DNA of 64,000 nt from Halomonas sp. DQ26W (GTDB lineage: Bacteria > Pseudomonadota > Gammaproteobacteria > Pseudomonadales > Halomonadaceae). Positions 57,131-64,000 of the stretch are shown here, in pieces. The notes beneath the pieces are model-generated. The model searched no databases. It saw only the letters and a list, made by a program, of their open reading frames with translations, and was not told where the DNA came from. Both the position numbers and the translations under genes were made by a program. Position 1 is the stretch's first letter. Every line of letters begins with the position of its first letter. The stretch covers positions 1 to 64,000 of the forward strand of contig NZ_QPKI01000009.1 of NCBI RefSeq assembly GCF_003339685.1. The letters are read 5' to 3'.

Positions 57131-57919
57131 ATGCTCGACCGCATCCGCATCGTTCTGATCGGCACCAGCCACCCCGGCAATATCGGTGGCACCGCCCGCG
57201 CCATGCACAACATGGGGCTTGTCGACCTGGCCCTGGTGGCGCCGCGCTGCGAGCCACTGACCAGCGACACCATTTCCCGCGCCTCCGGGGCCGATCATAT
57301 CGTGCATGGCGCCCGTACGGTCGAGACCCTGGAGCAGGCCGTTACCGACTGCACACTGGTGGTAGGCGCCAGTGCTCGTTCACGCACCCTGCCCTGGCCG
57401 ATGATCACTCCCCGGGCGCTGGGGAGCCGGTTGCCCGAAGAGCTGTCCGGCTCCAAATCGCGGATCGCACTGGTATTCGGTCGCGAGGACAGCGGCCTCT
57501 CCAATGCCGAACTCCAACGCTGCCATGCTCACGTGCACATCCCGACCAACCCGGACTTCAGCTCGCTCAACCTGGCCGCGGCGGTGCAGGTGCTGGCCTA
57601 CGAGTGCCGCCTGGCCTGGCTGGCTCAGCAGGAGGAAGGGGGAAGTGCCGAGATCGAGCCACACCAACCATTGGCAAGCCACGAGGAACTGGAACACTAC
57701 TTCGCCCACCTGGAGCGCACGTTGATCTCCATCGGCTTCCATGACCCGGCCCTGCCCCGGCAACTAATGGCCCGGCTTCGCCGCTTCACCCTTAGGGCAC
57801 GCCCCGAGCGCATGGAGCTCAACATCCTGCGTGGTATTCTCACCAGCACAGAGAAACAGGTAGCCCAGCCAGAGGGGCGACGGCACGATGTCGACGGCAG
57901 CGACACCTCGTCGTCTTGA
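57131..57919 (+). CDS. trmJ: tRNA (cytidine/uridine-32-2'-O)-methyltransferase
   Basis: 262 residues. SPOUT methyltransferase: [38 protein letters not shown], and the trefoil-knot motif [20 protein letters not shown]. Methylates ribose at position 32 of several tRNAs. Lies divergently from suhB. The upstream sequence TAGACTCTGCGCCC resembles the ndk leader start. Confidence 0.95.
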   Translation: MLDRIRIVLIGTSHPGNIGGTARAMHNMGLVDLALVAPRCEPLTSDTISRASGADHIVHGARTVETLEQAVTDCTLVVGASARSRTLPWPMITPRALGSRLPEELSGSKSRIALVFGREDSGLSNAELQRCHAHVHIPTNPDFSSLNLAAAVQVLAYECRLAWLAQQEEGGSAEIEPHQPLASHEELEHYFAHLERTLISIGFHDPALPRQLMARLRRFTLRARPERMELNILRGILTSTEKQVAQPEGRRHDVDGSDTSSS

Positions 57920-58005
57920 AGCCGGCTCCCTACGCCCCCAATATGGTAAGTCACCCGACAGATGCCGCTACCGGCTCCGTGCAACCGCCACCCAAGGACC
58001 GCCAG

Positions 58006-58869
58006 ATGTTTCAACGCCTGCGCGAGGACATCAACAGCGTATTCGCCCGTGACCCGGCGGCACGCAACTTCCTGGAAGTACTGACAAACTATCCGGGGCT
58101 GCACGCCTTGCTGCTCCATCGCATGGCGCACTGGCTATGGAAGAAGCATCTCAAGTGGCTGGCGCGCACCCTGTCGACCTTCTCGCGCTGGCTGACCGGC
58201 ATCGAGATTCACCCCGGAGCCAAGATCGGCCGACGCTTCTTCATCGATCACGGCATGGGCGTGGTAATCGGCGAGACCGCCGAGGTAGGCGACGATGTCA
58301 CGCTCTATCAGGGTGTCACCCTGGGCGGCACCAGTTGGCACAAGGGCAAGCGCCACCCGACCCTGGAACAGGGCGTGATCGTCGGGGCCGGTGCCAAGAT
58401 CCTCGGACCGTTCACCGTGGGTGCCGAAGCAAAGGTGGGCTCCAATGCAGTAGTGACCAAGGAGGTGCCCGCAGGCGCCACGGTGGTGGGCATCCCTGGC
58501 AAGATCGTCAAGCGCGAGGAGCCAGATGTAGCCGCGGTACTCGACATCGACCCGGCACGGCGCGAAGCGATCTGCCAGAAGTTCGGCTTTGACGCCTACG
58601 GCGTCAGCGAGGACATGCCTGACCCGGTGGCACGTTCGATCCAGGCCATGCTCGACCACATGCATGCCGTGGACGAACGCATAGAGAGGATGTGCGTCAC
58701 GCTACGCAAGCTCGACGCCGGCTACCGCGATGGAAAGTTGCCCGAACTGCGCGACGAAGATTTTGCCGAAATACTCGACGATGTCGACGCCTGCTGCGGC
58801 CCGCCAAAGCCAACACAGCGCACGCCACAGGCCGACACTAAGCACGGCCCCCAGCAGGGCAATGGTTGA
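58006..58869 (+). CDS. cysE: serine O-acetyltransferase
   Basis: 287 residues. First step of cysteine synthesis. N-terminal helical part [20 protein letters not shown], then left-handed beta-helix repeats: [53 protein letters not shown] and [20 protein letters not shown]. The start at ATG 58006 follows AAGGA; an upstream in-frame ATG (57916) overlaps trmJ but gives a non-family extension. Proximity to iscR-iscS fits the supply of cysteine for Fe-S assembly. Confidence 0.95.
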   Translation: MFQRLREDINSVFARDPAARNFLEVLTNYPGLHALLLHRMAHWLWKKHLKWLARTLSTFSRWLTGIEIHPGAKIGRRFFIDHGMGVVIGETAEVGDDVTLYQGVTLGGTSWHKGKRHPTLEQGVIVGAGAKILGPFTVGAEAKVGSNAVVTKEVPAGATVVGIPGKIVKREEPDVAAVLDIDPARREAICQKFGFDAYGVSEDMPDPVARSIQAMLDHMHAVDERIERMCVTLRKLDAGYRDGKLPELRDEDFAEILDDVDACCGPPKPTQRTPQADTKHGPQQGNG

Positions 58870-58999
58870 CCGCAACACTCGGGCTTTACCATAATGGCGC
58901 CATGACTTCCGCGGCCGCTGCACCGGCCGCGCCGCACACTGAGCGCCAGCCCCATACCAAGGCGCGGAGGTACGCTGCCATGCGTTCGACGAGCCCACC

Positions 59000-59470
59000 A
59001 TGCGTTTGACAACCAAGGGGCGCTACGCCGTCACCGCCATGCTCGACCTGGCCCTGAACAGCGATAAAGGCCCGACTTCCCTGGCCGATATCTCGCGCCG
59101 GCAGGAAATCTCGCTGCCCTACCTGGAACAGCTCTTTGCTCGCTTGCGTCGCGCAGCACTGGTCAAGAGCGTTCGAGGACCCGGCGGTGGTTACCTGTTG
59201 GCGCTCCCGCCGGAGGATATCTCGGTGTCGAAGGTGATCGGTGCCGTCGACGAGTCGGTGGATGCCACTCGCTGCCAGGGTCTGTCGGACTGCCAGCAGG
59301 GCGATACCTGCCTGACACACCACCTGTGGTGCGACCTTTCCGAGCAGATCCGCGGCTTTCTCGACGGTATCACCCTCGGCCAGCTGGTCGAGAATGGCGA
59401 TGTACGCCGTATCGCCAAGCGTCAGCGCGGCCGCCAGGATGCAGACACCATCCTGACCTCTGCGCCCTGA
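59000..59470 (+). CDS. iscR: Fe-S cluster-responsive Rrf2 regulator
   Basis: 156 residues. Winged helix [19 protein letters not shown] and [20 protein letters not shown]; cluster ligands in [17 protein letters not shown] (three Cys spaced six apart, His three later) match IscR. It represses or activates isc/suf genes according to [2Fe-2S] status. First gene of the shortened isc group. Confidence 0.95.
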   Translation: MRLTTKGRYAVTAMLDLALNSDKGPTSLADISRRQEISLPYLEQLFARLRRAALVKSVRGPGGGYLLALPPEDISVSKVIGAVDESVDATRCQGLSDCQQGDTCLTHHLWCDLSEQIRGFLDGITLGQLVENGDVRRIAKRQRGRQDADTILTSAP

Positions 59471-59519
59471 GCGCCGACGGACACCTCACCCGATCCCGTA
59501 TGGAGACTCCCGCGAGCCC

Positions 59520-60668
59520 ATGAGCGACCTCGTCTACCTCGATTATGCCGCCACCACCCCGGTCGACCCCCGCGTCGCCGACGTGATGCAGCGCCATCTC
59601 ACCCAAGACGGCATCTTCGCCAACCCCGCCTCGCGCAGCCATATGCTCGGCTGGCAGGCGGAGCAGGTCGTGGAGAATGCCCGCCGCCAGGTCGCCGACC
59701 TGATCGGCGCCGACCCACGCGAAATCGTCTGGACCAGCGGCGCCACCGAAGCCGACAACCTGGCTCTGATCGGCTATATGCGTGCGAACCGTAACAAGGG
59801 CAGCCACCTGGTCACCTCGATCATCGAGCACAAGGCGGTAGTGGACACCGCCCGGGCACTGGAAACCGAAGGGTTCGAGGTAACCTGGCTGACTCCGGGG
59901 AAAGACGGGCGCGTGACCGCCGATCAGTTGCGTGACGCCATACGCCCGGACACCGTGTTGGTCTCGCTGATGGCAGTCAACAACGAGCTGGGCTGTATCC
60001 ATGACCTCGCGGGGCTGGCGGAGGTGACGCATGCCGGCGGCGCCCTGTTTCATGTCGATGCCGCACAGGCGGTGGGGCGCATACCGCTCGATGTCAGCGC
60101 TCTCGGCATCGACCTGATGTCGCTCTCCGGCCACAAGGTCTACGGCCCCAAGGGCGTGGGCGTACTCTACGTCAAACGCAGCCCGGATATCCGCTTGGCG
60201 CCGCTGATTCATGGCGGTGGGCACGAGCGCGGCATGCGCTCCGGCACCCTGCCGACTCACCAGATCGTCGGCATGGGGGAAGCCTTCGCCCTGGCCGCCC
60301 AGGAAGGCGAGGTCGACCAGGCGCGCATCCTGGCACTGCGGAACCGTCTGCTTGACGGCCTGTCGGATCTGGATGGCATTCACCGCAATACGGCTATCGG
60401 CATCGCGGTTCCCAATATTCTCAACCTCGCCTTCGAGGGTGTTGACGGCGAGTCGCTGCTGATGGCGTTGCGCGATATCGCGCTTTCGACTGGCTCTGCC
60501 TGCAACTCGGCGAGTGTTGAGCCATCCTATGTATTGAAGGGTATCGGCGTACCGCGCCCTCTCGCGCTGGCATCGCTTCGCTTCAGTTTCGGACGATTCA
60601 CCACCGAAACCGATATCGACAAGGCGCTGGACGCCCTGCAACATGCTCTTCCGGGCCTGCGCCGCTAG
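59520..60668 (+). CDS. iscS: cysteine desulfurase
   Basis: 382 residues. Class V PLP aminotransferase: VYLDYAATTPVDPRVADVM, HVDAAQAVGR, SLSGHKVYGPKGVGVLYVKR (PLP lysine) and the catalytic Cys loop STGSACNSASVEPSYVLKG. Slightly shorter than E. coli IscS (404), so C-terminal residues that bind IscU are reduced. It sits between iscR and iscA. No iscU, hscB, hscA or fdx follows. Confidence 0.93.
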   Translation: MSDLVYLDYAATTPVDPRVADVMQRHLTQDGIFANPASRSHMLGWQAEQVVENARRQVADLIGADPREIVWTSGATEADNLALIGYMRANRNKGSHLVTSIIEHKAVVDTARALETEGFEVTWLTPGKDGRVTADQLRDAIRPDTVLVSLMAVNNELGCIHDLAGLAEVTHAGGALFHVDAAQAVGRIPLDVSALGIDLMSLSGHKVYGPKGVGVLYVKRSPDIRLAPLIHGGGHERGMRSGTLPTHQIVGMGEAFALAAQEGEVDQARILALRNRLLDGLSDLDGIHRNTAIGIAVPNILNLAFEGVDGESLLMALRDIALSTGSACNSASVEPSYVLKGIGVPRPLALASLRFSFGRFTTETDIDKALDALQHALPGLRR

Positions 60669-60704
60669 GCGGCCATGCCTACCCACACAAGCAGGAGAAT
60701 GAAG

Positions 60705-61031
60705 ATGTCGCACCTTTCGATCACCACCGCCGCCGCCGAGCAGATCCAACGGGTGCTCGAGGAGCGCGGCCAGGGACTGGGCCTGCGGGTCTCGGTCAAG
60801 CCCAGCGGTTGCTCGGGCTACAGCTACGTGCTTGACTTCGCCGACGAAGCGGCCAATGACGACATCGCCTTCGAGGATCATGGCGTAACCGTCTTCGTTG
60901 CCCCCGACGCGCTCGAGCTGCTCGACGGCAGCGAGGTCGACTATGTCTCGGAGGGGGTCAACCGCTTCTTCCGCTTCAACAATCCCAACGTCAAGGACCA
61001 GTGCGGCTGCGGGGAAAGTTTCACGGTGTAA
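60705..61031 (+). CDS. iscA: A-type Fe-S carrier
   Basis: 108 residues. Conserved cysteines in VKPSGCSGYSYVLDF and DQCGCGESFTV. ATG 60705 is preferred over ATG 60699 because AGGAGA lies six to seven bases before it. Carries or transfers Fe-S clusters to apoproteins; the only cluster-carrier gene in the group. Confidence 0.93.
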   Translation: MSHLSITTAAAEQIQRVLEERGQGLGLRVSVKPSGCSGYSYVLDFADEAANDDIAFEDHGVTVFVAPDALELLDGSEVDYVSEGVNRFFRFNNPNVKDQCGCGESFTV

Positions 61032-61094
61032 CACCCTCAACCACCCCCCTGCCGTAGCGGCCAAGCGAATGTTCCGCCCCCGAAGGCTGTACGA

Positions 61095-61124
61095 TTGTTC
61101 AACGCCCGCCGGGAGCGTTATACT
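61095..61124 (+). promoter_or_regulatory. candidate promoter of ndk
   Basis: TTGTTC (61095-61100), an 18-bp spacer, then TATACT (61119-61124). The 150-nt leader that follows can fold: stems CGTCGC/GCGACG (61151-61172) and TAGCGCC/GGCGCTA with inner GCCGG/CCGGC (61192-61242). Confidence 0.45.
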
Positions 61125-61275
61125 CTGCGCCCACTGTTTATGCGTTGAATCGTCGCGCCCTGGCCTGCGACGCAGAACGCAACTTTATTCTTAGCGCCGC
61201 GCCGTGCCGGCTTCTCTGAGAGACCGGCGCAGCGTGGCGCTATCCCCATACGCACTACCAACGGAGACAGGCCCC

Positions 61276-61701
61276 ATGGCTACCGAACGCACTCTTTCCA
61301 TCATCAAGCCCGACGCTGTCGCCAAGAACGCCATCGGCGAGATCATCGCTCGCTTCGAGAAGGCCGATCTCAAGGTCGTGGCCGCCAAGATGCTGCACCT
61401 CTCCGAAGAGAAGGCCGGCGGTTTCTACGCCGAGCACAAGGAGCGCCCCTTCTACATGGACCTGGTCGGCTTCATGACCTCGGGTCCGGTCGTCGTGCAG
61501 GTGCTGGAAGGCGAAGATGCCATCGCCAAGAACCGCGAGCTTATGGGCGCCACCAATCCGAAGGAAGCGGCACCGGGCACCATTCGCGCCGACTTCGCCA
61601 AGACCATCGATGCCAATGCTGTGCATGGCTCCGACTCTCCGGCATCCGCCGAGCGAGAAGTGGCGTATTTCTTCAATGCCGACGAAATCTGCCCGCGCTA
61701 A
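61276..61701 (+). CDS. ndk: nucleoside diphosphate kinase
   Basis: 141 residues. [34 protein letters not shown], and the phospho-histidine site [20 protein letters not shown] are intact. Balances nucleotide triphosphate pools. ATG 61276 follows ACGGAGACAGGCCCC. The stop codon is immediately followed by a MITE-like element. Confidence 0.97.
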   Translation: MATERTLSIIKPDAVAKNAIGEIIARFEKADLKVVAAKMLHLSEEKAGGFYAEHKERPFYMDLVGFMTSGPVVVQVLEGEDAIAKNRELMGATNPKEAAPGTIRADFAKTIDANAVHGSDSPASAEREVAYFFNADEICPR

Positions 61702-61843
61702 GGGAACTCTGATTTATTGCTGCGCTCGATATCTTGGCCGCCGGCGGTGCTCAAAATCCTCACCTAGTACCGCATAGGCTCCGGTTTTTGCGCTCCGGCG
61801 GCGACCAACCTATCTTCGCTCGCGGCAGAAATCAGCAGCCCCC
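61702..61843. mobile_element. 142-bp MITE-like element, copy B
   Basis: Inverted ends: GGGAACTCTGATTTATTGC (from 61702) and, on the other strand, GGGGGCTGCTGATTTCTGC (from 61843), alignable with one gap; both continue into GCG. No coding capacity. Shares the internal order GGTGCTC-AATCCTCAC-GCTCCGG-GCTCCG with copy A at 45168-45311. It begins directly after the ndk stop and lies 66 bp before rlmN. Confidence 0.65.
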
Positions 61844-61909
61844 TATGGCAGCTATCTGCGAGCGGGGGTCATGCCCCCGCTCTCGTCCTGCCCCGACCTA
61901 TGTGATGCC

Positions 61910-63034
61910 ATGACCGCCACCGCTTCCCAACGCACCAATCTGCTCGGCATGACTCGCGAGGAGTTGGAAGAGTTCTTCCTCACCATTGGCGAGAAGAAGT
62001 TTCGTGCCGCCCAGGTGATGAAATGGATCCACCACGAAGGCTGCGACGACTTCGCGGCCATGACCAACCTGTCCAAGGCGCTACGCACGCGCCTGGCCGA
62101 GGTGGCCGAGATTCGTGGGCCGGTGGTGGCCTATGAGGGCACCTCCAGCGACGGTACCCGCAAGTGGGTGCTGGAAGTGGAAGACGGCACCTATGTGGAG
62201 ACCGTGCTGATCCCCGCCGAGAACGGCAAGCGGCGCACCCTTTGCGTCTCCTCCCAGGTCGGCTGCTCGCTGGATTGCAGTTTCTGCTCCACCGGCAAGC
62301 AGGGCTTTCAACGTAACCTCTCCAGCGCCGAGATCATCGGCCAGGTCTGGGTGGCAAGCAACAGCTTCGGCCCACGCCGCGACACCGCCAACCGCCCCGT
62401 CACCAACGTGGTGATGATGGGCATGGGCGAGCCGCTGTTGAACTACGACAACGTTGTGCCGGCCATGAAGCTGATGCTGGACGACAACGGCTACGGCCTC
62501 TCCAAGCGTCGCGTCACTCTATCAACGTCCGGCGTGGTTCCCATGCTAGACAAGCTGGGCAACGAGCTCGACGTGAGCCTGGCCATCTCGTTGCATGCCG
62601 CCACCGATGAGCTGCGCAGCAAGCTGGTGCCACTGAACCGCAAGTACAACATTCGCTCCCTGCTGGACGCCTGTCAGCGCTATCTTGCCAAGTGCGACGA
62701 CACGCGGATGGTGACCATCGAATACACCCTGATCAAGGACGTCAACGATCAGCAGGTGCATGCCGAGCAACTCGCCGAACTGTTGCGCGAGTTGCCTTGC
62801 AAGATCAATCTCATTCCCTTCAACCCCTTCCCCCACTCGGGCTATGAGACACCGTCACGCAACCAGACGATGCGCTTCCAACAGTGGCTCTACGAACTGG
62901 GCTACACGGCCCCGGTTCGCAGTACACGCGGCGACGATATCGATGCCGCCTGTGGTCAGCTGGTGGGTCGGGTCAAGGATCGCACCAAACGGCATGCGCG
63001 CTATATTCGCTCGATACAGATCGACGCCGACTGA
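61910..63034 (+). CDS. rlmN: dual-specificity 23S rRNA/tRNA adenine-C2 methyltransferase
   Basis: 374 residues. Radical SAM with [46 protein letters not shown] and the mechanistic Cys in [13 protein letters not shown]. Methylates A2503 of 23S rRNA and A37 of some tRNAs. ATG 61910 has a weak ribosome site. Confidence 0.97.
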   Translation: MTATASQRTNLLGMTREELEEFFLTIGEKKFRAAQVMKWIHHEGCDDFAAMTNLSKALRTRLAEVAEIRGPVVAYEGTSSDGTRKWVLEVEDGTYVETVLIPAENGKRRTLCVSSQVGCSLDCSFCSTGKQGFQRNLSSAEIIGQVWVASNSFGPRRDTANRPVTNVVMMGMGEPLLNYDNVVPAMKLMLDDNGYGLSKRRVTLSTSGVVPMLDKLGNELDVSLAISLHAATDELRSKLVPLNRKYNIRSLLDACQRYLAKCDDTRMVTIEYTLIKDVNDQQVHAEQLAELLRELPCKINLIPFNPFPHSGYETPSRNQTMRFQQWLYELGYTAPVRSTRGDDIDAACGQLVGRVKDRTKRHARYIRSIQIDAD

Positions 63035-63133
63035 AGCGGGCAGGCGCCTTGACTTCAACACGTCACGGCGCTTTGATGGACAGGCTTTTTTACCCGCCAC
63101 CACTGCCCGATGAGTTCTTTGCATGAGGATGCC

Positions 63134-63868
63134 ATGACGCTCTGCCCCTCCCTGTCCTCCCGACTCAGGCCGCTTTCACTGATGGCGATGCTCGCCGGAT
63201 CGCTGTGGCTGACCGGCTGTGCCAGCCAGCCCGAGCGGGGCGATGGCAGCAGCCCCGCCGAGGCGTTCACCGAACTGGGCATGGCCTACCTGGAGCAGGG
63301 CAACCTTCCACGCGCCATCGCGGCGCTCAATCGCGCCCTGGAAAGCGATGCAAGAAATCCTCAGGCACTTCAGGCCATGGCCATTGTCTATCAGCGACAG
63401 GGCGAAGACGAACTGGCCGACGAGACCTTCCAGCAGGCCCTGAAGGCGGACCCAGACTACAGCCGAGCGCGCAACAACTACGCTGCCTTTCTCTATGACA
63501 AAGGTCGCACGGCCGAGGCCTGCGAACAGCTCGAGATGGCTTCCCGTGACACCCAGTACGCCAACCGTGCCCAGCTATTTGCCAACCTGGGGCAGTGCTA
63601 TTGGGAGATGGGGAATCTGGCCAAGGCTCGAAGCAACCTCGAGCGCGCCCAGAGCCTCGAACCGCGCAGTCCGAGGAGCTACTTTGCGCTGGCCGAACTG
63701 GAGCTGACGCTAGGAAATCCGGAGCGTGCCCGCCATCAGTTGGATGCCTTCATCCGGCTGGCGGGAATGACACCGAATGCCCGGGCGCTGGCCAACGAAA
63801 TTGCCGTGGCCCCAAGCGGGAGCACAGCCGTCACCCCTGACCCGGACACCGTACGTGACGCCCCTTGA
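63134..63868 (+). CDS. pilW: type IV pilus biogenesis lipoprotein PilW/PilF
   Basis: 244 residues. Lipobox LTGCAS after a hydrophobic leader, then TPR repeats (FTELGMAYLEQGNLPRAIAA, ALQAMAIVYQRQGEDELADE, NLGQCYWEMGNLAKARSNLE). Pilotin for the secretin PilQ. The conserved order rlmN-pilW-rodZ supports it. ATG 63134 follows GAGGATGCC. Confidence 0.93.
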   Translation: MTLCPSLSSRLRPLSLMAMLAGSLWLTGCASQPERGDGSSPAEAFTELGMAYLEQGNLPRAIAALNRALESDARNPQALQAMAIVYQRQGEDELADETFQQALKADPDYSRARNNYAAFLYDKGRTAEACEQLEMASRDTQYANRAQLFANLGQCYWEMGNLAKARSNLERAQSLEPRSPRSYFALAELELTLGNPERARHQLDAFIRLAGMTPNARALANEIAVAPSGSTAVTPDPDTVRDAP

Positions 63869-63898
63869 TCAACGATTCATGACGAAGGATGCTCAGCC

Positions 63899-64000
63899 AT
63901 GAGCGACAATCACAATATCGATACCGTCGACTTCGGGTCCCAGGCCTCTCCCGGCGAACTACTGCGCCGGGAGCGAGAAAACCAGGGTCTCTCCCGCGAA
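63899..64000 (+). CDS. rodZ: RodZ N-terminus, 3' end outside window
   Basis: 34 codons from ATG 63899: MSDNHNIDTVDFGSQASPGE then LLRRERENQGLSRE, the start of the RodZ helix-turn-helix region (G..LRRARE..GLS.E). RodZ anchors MreB to the inner membrane. AAGGA lies upstream. Assignment rests on position after pilW and this short match. Confidence 0.8.
   Translation, partial: MSDNHNIDTVDFGSQASPGELLRRERENQGLSRE

Noticed and set aside
59370-61064. 564-codon minus-strand frame
   Set aside because: Spans antisense to iscS and iscA; no domain recognised.

Overview
The window is high-GC chromosomal DNA from a gammaproteobacterium. Protein content and synteny point to the Halomonadaceae (Halomonas-like): a DUF3581 protein, a DUF3422 protein, an aruCFGDB-type arginine succinyltransferase operon with a GlxA/AraC-type ArgR, a shortened isc cluster (iscR-iscS-iscA) next to ndk-rlmN-pilW-rodZ, and acidic secreted proteins. 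The genus is inferred; no 16S or other marker is present. There is no prophage, integron or CRISPR array. Most of the window is dense chromosomal coding sequence with a few decayed genes and two copies of a small palindromic repeat element.

Layout. 1-2.3 kb: 5' part of a secreted repeat protein (42-bp repeats), a nitroreductase C-terminal remnant, and a tandem CbiX/SirB protein. 2.4-4.7 kb: a coupled DUF1611 (DgcN-like) plus PLP racemase pair. 4.7-9.4 kb, minus strand: M42 peptidase, PRC-barrel protein, a proline-racemase-family protein lacking both catalytic cysteines, and a coupled MDR oxidoreductase. 9.6-15.5 kb: lipid kinase, acyltransferase-3, DUF3422, double UspA and DUF3581 (with a tandem-hairpin leader). 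16.1-21.5 kb: a plus-strand run of periplasmic binding-like protein, porin, GGDEF/EAL sensor and an exosortase-associated acyltransferase. 21.6-25.6 kb: TRIC-like channel, XRE-cupin regulator and divergent tdh-kbl. 25.9-30.2 kb: CNNM protein, DUF305, nfeD-qmcA, and a decayed yhfG-fic module.

30.1-37.6 kb is the arginine catabolic operon aruC-aruF-aruG-astD-astB, where four genes overlap by a few bases (translational coupling), followed by a tiny unidentified ORF and preceded by argR. 37.7-40.4 kb: small membrane protein, fabV, a DUF7079-like protein and a glutathione peroxidase. 40.4-45.0 kb: a tightly coupled NUDIX-MoxR-DUF58-transglutaminase operon. 45-50 kb: AidB-like acyl-CoA dehydrogenase, a REC-EAL protein with a degenerate receiver, LysE exporter, Rnk and two small membrane proteins. 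50.1-56.1 kb: tRNA-Leu(CAA) with a clear promoter, then queA-tgt-yajC-secD-secF ending in a strong terminator. 56.2-64 kb: suhB (catalytic aspartates lost), trmJ, cysE, iscR-iscS-iscA, ndk, rlmN, pilW and the start of rodZ.

How the genes fit together: aru genes convert arginine to glutamate and succinate under ArgR; tdh-kbl convert threonine to glycine and acetyl-CoA; queA-tgt make queuosine tRNA while yajC-secDF complete the Sec translocon; IscR/IscS/IscA serve Fe-S assembly without IscU, HscAB or Fdx nearby. The most notable items are the paired 142-144 bp MITE-like elements, the decayed Fic module, the catalytically altered SuhB and proline-racemase homologues, and the tandem hairpins upstream of the DUF3581 gene.
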